Positions 42,722 through 49,885 of a DNA stretch of 54,579 bases are shown piece after piece. The notes beneath the pieces are model-generated. The model searched no databases. It saw nothing but the letters and a program-made list of their open reading frames with translations, and was not told where the DNA came from. The stretch spans positions 84,852 to 139,430 of the forward strand of contig NZ_JAGGOI010000012.1 of assembly GCF_018614585.1 (NCBI RefSeq), given 5' to 3'. How positions within the stretch are numbered: position 1 is the first letter of the stretch; each line of letters opens with the position of its first letter. The DNA comes from Streptomyces sp. ISL-1 (GTDB lineage: Bacteria; Actinomycetota; Actinomycetes; Streptomycetales; Streptomycetaceae). Made by a program: the position numbers and the translations under genes.

Positions 42722-43096
42722 GTGTACGAACGCGGGCGTTTGCACATGATTGAAGCGGCGAGAGTGTCGGATGGGACCTACCCTTGCGATGATTTCCTTC
42801 GCGGCCTCGAAGGGTCGAAGAGGAAGAAGGACAGGGAACGCCTGGCGGTGATCCTTATCGTTCTCGAAGACTACGCTTACCGTCGCGAGCTCATATTTCC
42901 GAGGGAGATCAACAACCTCAAGGACGGCATTAGAGAGTTGAAGCCCGATAAGGTTCGACTTCCATTCTTTGACGTACCTGGGAGCAAGGTCGGCGCCATA
43001 AGGCTGACGCACGGATTTGTCAAAGGAACGCAAAAGGCGCCGCGAGGTGAGATTCTCAAGGCTCTGTGGGTCAGAAGGGAGGACCTTGCATCATGA
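42722..43096 (+). CDS. HigB/Gp49-type toxin of a TAC operon
   Basis: RelE-fold mRNA interferase-like protein of about 124 residues. The core (FLRGLEGSKRKKDRERLAVI; FPREINNLKDGIRELKPDKV) is followed by the family signature RLTHGFVKGTQKAPRGEILK and ALWVRRED. HigB toxins cut ribosome-bound mRNA. The toxin gene comes first, as in higBA. Its stop overlaps the antitoxin ATG (ATGA). The start is uncertain: GTG 42722 is used; ATG 42746 or an upstream TTG are alternatives without good ribosome-binding sites. GC content and codon use are clearly lower than in the surrounding core genes, a sign of transfer. Confidence 0.72.
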   Translation: MYERGRLHMIEAARVSDGTYPCDDFLRGLEGSKRKKDRERLAVILIVLEDYAYRRELIFPREINNLKDGIRELKPDKVRLPFFDVPGSKVGAIRLTHGFVKGTQKAPRGEILKALWVRREDLAS

Positions 43097-43644
43097 AAAC
43101 ACTGTATGACCGCTTTGCGAGTAGTGGCGACGGGTCTCAACTCTTGGCTGCCGCCAGACTCAGGCGGGAGATGCTTCGAGTGCTACACAAAGCCTTGGAA
43201 GCATGCGGGCTGACGCAGAGCGAGTTGGCGGAGCGGCTTCGAGTTCGCAAGTCCGCGGTAAGCCAAGCCTTGCGAGGTGACGGAAACCTGCGTGTGAACA
43301 CTATCGCGAGCTATCTGAGCGCGATGGGGTACGAACTCGACGTTCGGCTCGTTGAGGCAGGTGAGCCCCGAAAGGCAGTCCTGGAGGGGCGTGAGGTGCA
43401 CCCCTCATTTACACAAGACTGGATTCCGGTGGACGATAGTCGGTCAGAGCATTTGCGCGGGGAAAACATCGAGGTTCATTTCGCGCAGTCCCACTTCACT
43501 GTCACGCTTGTCGAAATGCATCGGACTTCTGCGGAGCCTTTGAGGAACGTTCTCTATGACTTCGAGGGCACTGCTCAGTCTACGGAACCTGTGTTCGCGG
43601 AGTCTCGCGAGTTTCACCCCATCCGAACCGGGGCAGCTTCGTGA
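43093..43644 (+). CDS. HigA-type XRE antitoxin with long C-terminal extension
   Basis: 183 residues. The helix-turn-helix (residues about 35-85) reads ACGLTQSELAERLRVRKSAV and SQALRGDGNLRVNTIASYLS. The C-terminal 95 residues (HPSFTQDWIPVDDSRSEHL; VHFAQSHFTVTLVEMHRTSA) are extra compared with ordinary HigA and may hold the chaperone-addiction segment that TAC antitoxins need for folding. It overlaps the toxin stop at its start and the chaperone GTG at its end. It should repress its own operon together with the toxin. Confidence 0.75.
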   Translation: MKTLYDRFASSGDGSQLLAAARLRREMLRVLHKALEACGLTQSELAERLRVRKSAVSQALRGDGNLRVNTIASYLSAMGYELDVRLVEAGEPRKAVLEGREVHPSFTQDWIPVDDSRSEHLRGENIEVHFAQSHFTVTLVEMHRTSAEPLRNVLYDFEGTAQSTEPVFAESREFHPIRTGAAS

Positions 43645-44105
43645 GCGATTCGAAATTTGATTTCAACGAGCTGCGAAGGTTCGTCTCCCGTGTAGACCTT
43701 CGTGGGATCATCGCCCAAGAATGTCACGCTGTCAGGCATTCCGGTGCAGCGCCTGAACGGGTCACCGTTTCACTTGACACTGAAGTTTCAGCGAATAGAG
43801 ACTCGGTTGACTATCGTTTCACCTTGAGTTGCGAGGCCTTTGATGAGGCTGACGACGCTGTAGCAGACCTTTCCGTCGTGCTGCTGGCGAGCTTCACGGT
43901 CTCGGAGGGGCCTGAGGTCCCTGAAGTTATCCATCATGCCTTCGGGGCGAATGTTGCCGTGATGACGGCCTACCCATACCTGCGTCAACACGTGCACGAT
44001 TTGGCGAACCGTATTGGCCTAGTGAACTTCACTCTGGGGCTGATGAAACTCTCAGACAAATCTCAAGGATTCTCGATCGTAGCCACTGGCGACAGCGCCC
44101 ACTGA
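43641..44105 (+). CDS. SecB-like chaperone of the TAC operon
   Basis: 154 residues, close to SecB length. The C-terminal AYPYLRQHVHDLANRIGLVN and FTLGLMKL match the SecB pattern (YPYLRE..S.L..R.GFP...L), and the middle (DSVDYRFTLSCEAFDEADDA; LSVVLLASFTVSEG) has the alternating beta-strand character of the fold. In M. tuberculosis the SecB-like protein Rv1957 controls the HigB1-HigA1 pair; gene order and overlaps here are the same. It starts at GTG overlapping the antitoxin stop. Identification is by motif, not by search. Confidence 0.65.
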   Translation: MSDSKFDFNELRRFVSRVDLRGIIAQECHAVRHSGAAPERVTVSLDTEVSANRDSVDYRFTLSCEAFDEADDAVADLSVVLLASFTVSEGPEVPEVIHHAFGANVAVMTAYPYLRQHVHDLANRIGLVNFTLGLMKLSDKSQGFSIVATGDSAH

Positions 44106-44328
44106 GTCACCACCAGCGCAACTCAGGTGGCACTGCGACCGCTTTGGGGGCGCGCAGTGGCCGGCTGTGGGACTTGAACCTGAGGCCTCATCTCTATGGA
44201 GTTGATCCCAGGTGGGTTGCTGAGACAAATGGTGGCGTGTGCTCTGCCGACGTCAGCCGTCGAGGTGCGAGATCGGCATTGCGCGTGACTGGTAGTTCGA
44301 GTCTTGACTTGGGGGCCTTGACACCGCC

Positions 44329-44850
44329 CTATAGCTCTAGTCTTTTGAGTGCAGGGTCGAGGTGGTCCTCAGCCTCTTGCTCGAGCGCCTCGACATCCAG
44401 GCGAAGGTCCCGGACGGCCTCGGGCTCTTCGGGGAGATTTTCTCTGCGCAGGTAGGCGCCTATGCATTCGCTCGCGTCACTTACGGCATGCCAGACCGGG
44501 TGTCCCGGCCTTCCTCCGAGAACCTGCCAGTACCACATGATCTGCGTCGCCCCGCCTAGTCGAGCGCGCAGCTCCGCCGAGGCGAGCACAAAGACATGAG
44601 TGTCAACCGTGTGGATGAGGCGTTGCAGTTCTTCATGCCTGTCAGGCTCCTCGCTGCTCGACAGCTCGCCCTTCAAGTGATGGATCGAGATCAAAGCCTG
44701 CCTGATCTCACGACTTGCCTCTTCTTGTCGGGCCTCCAGCCGTTCCTTCTCAAGATCTCGGCGGTTCTGCCGGTTGGTCCACAGCGTTGTCCAGGTGCTA
44801 CCACCAAGCCCCAGGACAACCCCAATTAGTCCGATCACGGCCTCTTGCAT
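44329..44850 (-). CDS. Membrane-anchored coiled-coil protein, 173 aa
   Basis: One N-terminal helix (AVIGLIGVVLGLGGSTWTTL) followed by a charged coiled coil (NRQNRRDLEKERLEARQEEA) and a helical cytoplasmic domain of about 110 residues (LISIHHLKGELSSSEEPDRH; IMWYWQVLGGRPGHPVWHAV). The ribosome-binding site GGAGGG is well placed. It is similar in design to the protein at 45174-45752 but with little direct sequence identity. Function unknown; single-helix plus cytoplasmic-domain proteins of this kind occur on mobile elements and can be effectors. Confidence 0.7.
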   Translation of the reverse strand: MQEAVIGLIGVVLGLGGSTWTTLWTNRQNRRDLEKERLEARQEEASREIRQALISIHHLKGELSSSEEPDRHEELQRLIHTVDTHVFVLASAELRARLGGATQIMWYWQVLGGRPGHPVWHAVSDASECIGAYLRRENLPEEPEAVRDLRLDVEALEQEAEDHLDPALKRLEL

Positions 44851-45173
44851 GGTTTCGCCCTCCGTGAACTGGATGCAGTCCTACCAAGCTGCTCATGCTG
44901 CCAGATGGGCACCCACGGGCCCCTGACTGGTCGTCATTGTCCAGTGTTGGCCACTGTCGCTCGGCCTCGGACGCTGCCCGGCCGAGGAGCCGAACCGCCT
45001 CGGGTATCCCGCGCGCCGCGCCCTCTTGCCATCCTGAACCCCCCTGGGAGGGGAAGCTGTGGCAGCAGAACGACGGTCACGTCGTAGGCGGGACGGAGCC
45101 TCCTGGCCGGTGTGCGACCGGGCGCGGTGGAAGCGGGGCGCAGTCTGGTTCGCCAGATCGTCCACCCTTGACC
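44851..45173. other. Gene-free 323 bp
   Basis: No frame with a plausible start or composition on either strand. It is upstream of the 44329-44850 gene and downstream of the 45174-45752 gene, so a promoter for the former is expected here; none is recognisable. Confidence 0.35.
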
Positions 45174-45752
45174 TCAGCGGTTGTCGACTCCGTCGACGGT
45201 GAGCGAATCCGATGCCGTGTAGAGGAACAAGCGGTATGCGACGCCAGCCTCAGCCTCCTTGGTCAGAGCGTCGTCCAACTCATCGGAAAATCGGTCCTCC
45301 CCCAGCGCGGGCTTCGACAGGGCCTGAATCACGGCATTTTCGAACGCGTGGAGACGGTCGCTCAGATCGATGGCGGCGTCAATCACACGCTCAGGTCCCT
45401 CTATGACGACCTGGGCATGCAGGTGGGCGCGGGCGGCTGATTGGTTGAGAGCAGCCTTGAGGTGGCGTTCGACCTCGCCGATGGCGGTGCCCTGCTCTTC
45501 TGGTGTTGCCTCTGGTGCGGCAACGTCTTGGAAGGACGAAAGTGCGCTCTGCAGTTCCTCGTACTGCTCGCGACATCCTTCGGAGTAGGCAACAAAGATC
45601 GACTTGCGTGGTTCGCGAAGACCCCGCGCCGTCTCGACCTCTAACTGCAAGCGCGATTGAGACCGGGCGATGAGGGCAACGATGATGCCTGCCCCTCCGG
45701 TACCGATGGCCCCGACCAGGGCGCCGAGTATGGCTGCGAGTCCTGCGTCCAT
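45174..45752 (-). CDS. Membrane-anchored helical protein, 192 aa
   Basis: N-terminal glycine-rich helix (LAAILGALVGAIGTGGAGII, VALIARS) followed by a coiled coil (QSRLQLEVETARGLREPRKS) and a cytoplasmic all-helical domain (EGCREQYEELQSALSSFQDV; AAIDLSDRLHAFENAVIQAL). The start is the ATG of MDAGLAA; a longer open frame upstream overlaps the divergent gene and looks non-coding. Architecture matches the neighbour at 44329-44850, so the two may act together or be diverged duplicates. Function unknown. Confidence 0.7.
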   Translation of the reverse strand: MDAGLAAILGALVGAIGTGGAGIIVALIARSQSRLQLEVETARGLREPRKSIFVAYSEGCREQYEELQSALSSFQDVAAPEATPEEQGTAIGEVERHLKAALNQSAARAHLHAQVVIEGPERVIDAAIDLSDRLHAFENAVIQALSKPALGEDRFSDELDDALTKEAEAGVAYRLFLYTASDSLTVDGVDNR

Positions 45753-45815
45753 GGACAGAGTCTGGTGACTCCGCGCGGAGTGCGTCTGGTCTTTCGGCGT
45801 TCTCGCGGGGCCGGT

Positions 45816-46115
45816 ATGCAGCAGCCGAGGACGCGGCAGACTGCCGCCATGTGGATAGCAATGGCAGTGATGATACTGATCTTCGTGTTCGCGTCGGCCT
45901 CCGCGATTGTCCAAGCTCGTAAGGGCCAGTGGTGGACGGCTGGCGCAGTCTTTCTTCCCTCCCTCGGCATGGTGGTGCTGCTGCTTGGTGGCGTGGAGCG
46001 GCAGAGCACGTCGCTCTTCTGGCTGGGGAGCCTGTTCGTAGTGGCCGGCTTCGGCGCGGAGGCCATGGCCTACTGGAGAACTCGAACGCGTGGGAGGGAG
46101 CAGGTGGGCCAGTGA
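45816..46115 (+). CDS. Small polytopic membrane protein, 99 aa
   Basis: Three hydrophobic segments: AMWIAMAVMILIFVFASASA, AGAVFLPSLGMVVLLLGGV and FWLGSLFVVAGFGAEAMAYW, with a basic tail (RTRTRGREQVGQ). It is divergent from the 45174-45752 gene with 63 bp between. The ATG at 45849 is an alternative start that would remove 11 residues. No family recognised. Confidence 0.6.
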   Translation: MQQPRTRQTAAMWIAMAVMILIFVFASASAIVQARKGQWWTAGAVFLPSLGMVVLLLGGVERQSTSLFWLGSLFVVAGFGAEAMAYWRTRTRGREQVGQ

Positions 46116-46220
46116 AGGGGCGACGTGTCGAAGTCGGTGGAGTCTCAAATGGCCAAGTCAAGAGACCGTCACCATCGCCTACGAGAGCATGACTGTCTAG
46201 TTAACACGCGCCGAGCGCCA

Positions 46221-46454
46221 TCAGGGCGGCGACTCGTTCCACACCTCGGGGCCGCCGCCCCGCCACTCGATCAGGTCCGGATTATCGATCGCCGTGTCCG
46301 CCTCGGGCAGCTCCGCGCGGCGCAAGAACTCCAGTAGGTCAAATAGGTTGTACGCAGTGCCCACGGACTCATCGCGGATCGTCACCCGCCTGCCGCCGTC
46401 CGGCGACAACGGGTGAACGACGACAGGCGCTCCATCCATAACCCCAGCGTCCAT
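46221..46454 (-). CDS. Conserved Streptomyces small acidic protein, 77 aa
   Basis: MDAGVMDGAPVVVHPLSPDG, GRRVTIRDESVGTAYNLFDL and LEFLRRAELPEADTAIDN with an end DLIEWRGGGPEVW. This resembles short hypothetical proteins common on Streptomyces elements and chromosomes (DGAPVVVHP...GRRV...LxEFLRRAGLPD pattern, from memory). Function unknown. It lies between the small membrane protein and the palindromic element. Confidence 0.65.
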   Translation of the reverse strand: MDAGVMDGAPVVVHPLSPDGGRRVTIRDESVGTAYNLFDLLEFLRRAELPEADTAIDNPDLIEWRGGGPEVWNESPP

Positions 46455-46536
46455 CCGGACCCGCCCGGACGCATCCGGACAGGCCGGAGGTCGTTCTCGC
46501 CTGCCGATTGCGGAGTCCTATTGGGCAAGTGCGTGA

Positions 46537-46720
46537 GGTCGGTGGAACGGCTTTGGCCGGTGTCCTGCCCGGTTTGGGGTCGGGCATGATCAGGGGGCCG
46601 TACGCTTGCCGGCTACTCGGGCAGGCTTCACCCCTGCCCGCAATGTGTCCGAGTGGCCCCCTGATCTTGCTCGACGCGGGACCCGAATCGGGGAGTGTGG
46701 GTAAAGCCGTGGAGCCGACC
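46537..46720. other. Nested palindromic element, copy B
   Basis: Outer arms GGTCGGTGGAACGGCTTT (46537-46554) and its partner 46703-46720; a middle region pairing with wobble (CCCGGTTTGGG with CCCGAATCGGG); inner arms GATCAGGGGGCC 46588-46599 and 46655-46666, perfect; central hairpin CGGGCAGG/CCTGCCCG 46618-46640. It corresponds to copy A at 35903-36068. A second GC-rich hairpin region (about 46820-46855) also has a counterpart in A. From 46721 to 47140 there is no gene. Confidence 0.8.
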
Positions 46721-47140
46721 GTCCCCACCCCCGGCCTGGTTCTTTTCGCCCCCTTGTGGGCGCGGGCGGGCGACGACGTGCGGCCCCGGTGGCGTAGACA
46801 TGGAGGGGCAAGCGCGGCGGCGACCGGCCGGCGCGCCGCGCCCTCGGCGCGGCACCTCTGAATCTCTGATCAGACTGCTACCGCAGTTCAGGAGGCCGGG
46901 AAAGCAGACGCTCGAAGCGTCAACTGTGGTGTTCTCCCAAGCGTCAGCCTCCCCCGGGCATGGTGTCGTTGGCGTCTTCTGGGGCCACTCGGGTGCATGG
47001 GGGGCATGGGGCAAAGCCGTGCGCGTGTGGCAGGACTGCCGTGCCGAGACTGGATTGGCAATGCCCAACACTCACCGACCGAACGCCCCTCGGGCAGCGA
47101 GCGCAGCGAGCCTTGACCTTGTAAAGAAAATTTGCGGGAC

Positions 47141-48097
47141 CTACACGGTGAGCACTGCGGCGGACTCTGCACCCATGCTGCGGGCCGTGGCCAACCACTG
47201 TGCTGCGCTGGCGACTTCGAAACGATCCGACGGTGCCGTGATCGTGGTGACCTCCAGCGGCCGGCCATGACTGTCCACCATCGTCCGGCGGATATCGAGG
47301 ACGGGAGTGCCGCTGGACACGTCCAGGTCGCCTGGCTCATCGCCGTAGGGCATGCGTGCGGTCACGGCCGTGCTGAAGCTGATCGGTCCATGCCGGTCCG
47401 CCAGCCGCTCGAAAGGAGTCCACCGCACCCCGGTTCCTTCCTCAGGCTCCTGGTCGTCGTCGAGGTCGGACTGCTCGTAGTCACCCTGATGCGCTTTGAC
47501 GGCGTACGGGTCGTCAGGTTCCCCAGCCTTCTCCCAAAGGTCCGCGGGCTCCTCTGGCTTCGGCTCAGACATCAGGCCGACGAGATGGGCAGGGATGGCC
47601 GACGTGACGGCGATCGTCTGGTGCAGCGTGCGATGCCTCCAGTACTGGAAGCGGTGGAGAATCCACGCTCCGGTACGGATGTTGAGCGCTTCCGCATCGC
47701 TCCTGCTCGCCTTGGTGATCACGGCTTCGCGCGCTTCGATCCCGGACCTGCGCAGCGCCACCGCCTCGCCGTGCTCCCCCCGCAGCCACCCCTGCTTCGA
47801 CGGGTCGTAGTCCTCGGCGAGCAGATCGGCCACGTCCTCGCCGTTGATCAGGATCACGCGCCGCTCAGGACGTGCCCTGACGAACGTGCCCCGGCCATGG
47901 GCTACGTGCAACAGACCTTCCCCGACGAGGACGTTGATCGCTCGGCGCACTGTGGGCCGGGATACGTCGTAGCGCTCGGCGAGTTGGCTCTCTCCCGGTA
48001 GAGGGCTCCCCGGCGGATACACCTCGTCGGCCACGTCGGAGCGCAGTGCGTCCGCGATCAGACGCCATGCGGGCTGGTTCCGCTCTTCCTCTGTCAT
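47141..48097 (-). CDS. GntR-family regulator of element B (KorSA-like role)
   Basis: 318 residues. The winged helix-turn-helix is at about 10-75 (LIADALRSDVADEVYPPGSP; ESQLAERYDVSRPTVRRAIN; GLLHVAHGRGTFVRARP). The UTRA ligand domain follows (RTGAWILHRFQYWRHRTLHQ; VLDIRRTMVDSHGRPLEVTT), with an acidic insert of about 40 residues (QSDLDDDQEPEEG). It is divergent from rep with the palindrome 48141-48157 between them. In pSAM2-type elements such a regulator represses element activation; I infer the same. The ATG with GGAG upstream is chosen over a GTG one codon earlier. Confidence 0.88.
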   Translation of the reverse strand: MTEEERNQPAWRLIADALRSDVADEVYPPGSPLPGESQLAERYDVSRPTVRRAINVLVGEGLLHVAHGRGTFVRARPERRVILINGEDVADLLAEDYDPSKQGWLRGEHGEAVALRRSGIEAREAVITKASRSDAEALNIRTGAWILHRFQYWRHRTLHQTIAVTSAIPAHLVGLMSEPKPEEPADLWEKAGEPDDPYAVKAHQGDYEQSDLDDDQEPEEGTGVRWTPFERLADRHGPISFSTAVTARMPYGDEPGDLDVSSGTPVLDIRRTMVDSHGRPLEVTTITAPSDRFEVASAAQWLATARSMGAESAAVLTV

Positions 48098-48140
48098 CAC
48101 ACGCTCTCCAGGTTGACGGTACGAGACGACCTACAACAGG

Positions 48141-48157
48141 TAGCACGTCTCGTGCTA
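48141..48157 (+). promoter_or_regulatory. Operator-like palindrome between gntR and rep
   Basis: TAGCACG TCT CGTGCTA, a perfect 7-bp inverted repeat, 10 bp before the rep GTG. A related half ACGAGAC lies at 48121 next to the gntR start. Likely GntR binding site controlling rep-xis-int and its own gene. Confidence 0.65.
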
Positions 48158-48167
48158 GTGTGTCCAT

Positions 48168-49685
48168 GTGCAACAAGACGTAGTACGTGTTGACTTAGGG
48201 AGCCGCCCGGCAGATGTGAGCCCGGCGGAGTGGAGAGAGCTGGCCCGGTTCTTCGAGCGAATGACCGCGCCGGACTACAAGGAGTGGGAGGAGGGGGTAC
48301 GGCGTATCCAAGGGTGCGCACACCCGGTTCACCTGAGCGGGAACGTCCGCCTGGTCGATTTGGCCACCGGTGAGGTCGTGCACGAGCTAGGGGACGATGG
48401 CCAGCAGCGGTTGATGGTGCCGTGTGGCAACCGGCGTAAGGAGTGGTGCGCCCCCTGTTCCCGGCTCTATCAGTGGGACACCTGGCACCTGGTGAAGGCG
48501 GGCCTCGTCGGCGGCAAGGGAGTCGCGGAGTCGGTCTCTGGACACCCGCGGGCCTTCGTGACTCTCACCGCCCCGTCGTTCGGTCCGGTGCACACCGTTT
48601 CGCCGGATCGGCCTTGTCACCCTCGGCGCGGAGACACCACATGTGATCACGGCTATCCGCTGGCCTGTTGGGCTCGGCACGACTCAGGTGACCCGCTCGT
48701 GGGACAACCTCTGTGCGGGGGCTGTTACGACTACCCGGGCGCAGTGCTCTGGAATGCGCACGCGGGTCCGTTGTGGCATCGGTTCACCGATGTCATGCGA
48801 CGCCAGGAGTTACCACGTGCTGCCAGTCTCACCTGCGCCGAGTTCACCCGGCGCATACGGGTCTCCTTCGTCAAGGTGGCGGAGTACCAGCAGCGAGGAC
48901 TGATCCACTTCCACGGTGTGGTTCGCCTCGACCCGGCCGACGACGCGGTTCCGCTGCCCACTTGGGCGAACTTCGACCTGATCGATGACGGGGTGCGCCA
49001 CTCGGCTCCGCTGGTACGGCTCGCCACCGTTGAGGGCTCCCTGGGGCAGTGGGAACTCAGCCTCGGCACGCAGACGGATGTGCAGCCCATCCCGAGCGTC
49101 GTCCCACCCGACGGGGAGAGCAACGGCCGGAGCACTGACCACGTGGCTGCGTATATCGCCAAGTACGTGACCAAAGCGGCGGAGTGCACGGGGACTGTGG
49201 ATCGGCCCCTGTACTGCAAGCGCTGCAAGGGGTCGGGCCTTGCCGGATTCTGCGCCCGCTGCAAGGGCTCGGGGCTGCGCATGGACCTCGGCACCCTGCG
49301 CATGCCTCCACACGCACGGGCCATGGTCGGCACCGCCTGGCGACTCGGCGGACTACCCGAATATCGCGCCCTGAATTTGCGTCGCTGGGCACATCAATTC
49401 GGCTACGGCGGCCACTTCTCCACAAAGAGCCGTCGGTACAGCACCACCATGACGGCTCTCCGGCAGACACGCGCGGACTTCCGCAGCGAACAGACACGGC
49501 AAAGGCTCGGAATTTCCGGCGAACTCGTCTCGGTCAGCAACCTGGTTTTCGCAGGGATCGGCTACGCGAGCGAGACGGAAGAGTCGATCGCAAAGAGGAT
49601 TCGGGATGACATCGCTGAAAACCGGTCCATCGCCCGCGAGGAAATCGCCGCTTTGGAAGTCGAGGACGAATGGTGGGGTGAATGA
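48168..49685 (+). CDS. Rolling-circle replication initiator (RepSA-like)
   Basis: 505 residues. It has a Cys motif CGNRRKEWCAPC near 86-97 and HUH motif I FVTLTAPSFGPVH near 130-142; metal-binding HFH is at 247-249 in GLIHFHGVVRLD; the catalytic tyrosine segment VAAYIAKYVTK has Tyr329 and Tyr333. Two CxxCxGSG zinc repeats, as in DnaJ, lie at 350-369. It nicks the element circle and starts rolling-circle replication, as RepSA does for pSAM2. It starts at GTG. Its stop overlaps the xis ATG. It is an intact counterpart of the fragment at 37240-37466. Confidence 0.9.
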   Translation: MQQDVVRVDLGSRPADVSPAEWRELARFFERMTAPDYKEWEEGVRRIQGCAHPVHLSGNVRLVDLATGEVVHELGDDGQQRLMVPCGNRRKEWCAPCSRLYQWDTWHLVKAGLVGGKGVAESVSGHPRAFVTLTAPSFGPVHTVSPDRPCHPRRGDTTCDHGYPLACWARHDSGDPLVGQPLCGGCYDYPGAVLWNAHAGPLWHRFTDVMRRQELPRAASLTCAEFTRRIRVSFVKVAEYQQRGLIHFHGVVRLDPADDAVPLPTWANFDLIDDGVRHSAPLVRLATVEGSLGQWELSLGTQTDVQPIPSVVPPDGESNGRSTDHVAAYIAKYVTKAAECTGTVDRPLYCKRCKGSGLAGFCARCKGSGLRMDLGTLRMPPHARAMVGTAWRLGGLPEYRALNLRRWAHQFGYGGHFSTKSRRYSTTMTALRQTRADFRSEQTRQRLGISGELVSVSNLVFAGIGYASETEESIAKRIRDDIAENRSIAREEIAALEVEDEWWGE

Positions 49686-49885
49686 CCGAACTTGGACGCA
49701 CGCCACCACCCGTACTGCTCACTGTCGACCAGGTGGCCGCTCACCTCCAGGTCAGCCGCTGGACGGTCTACAACCTGATCCGCTCGCGGGAGCTGGCCTC
49801 CGTGACGATCGGCCGGTGCCGGCGGATCACTGAAAGCGCACTGCACGACTACATCACCCGTCTGTCAGACCTGGAGAGTGCGTAA
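49682..49885 (+). CDS. xis: Excisionase (Xis), MerR-like HTH
   Basis: 67 residues: LLTVDQVAAHLQVSRWTVYN, LIRSRELASVTIGRCRRITE, ALHDYITRL. This is the typical winged-helix excisionase that bends DNA and directs integrase towards excision. The ATG overlaps the rep stop (ATGA) and its TAA shares one base with the integrase ATG (TAATG), so rep, xis and int are translated as a unit, as in pSAM2. Confidence 0.92.
   Translation: MTELGRTPPPVLLTVDQVAAHLQVSRWTVYNLIRSRELASVTIGRCRRITESALHDYITRLSDLESA

Noticed and set aside
44159..44205. tRNA-like 3' sequence (minus strand, GGTTCAAGTCCCAC)
   Set aside because: The T-stem does not pair properly and no anticodon stem is found; at best a very degraded attachment relic.
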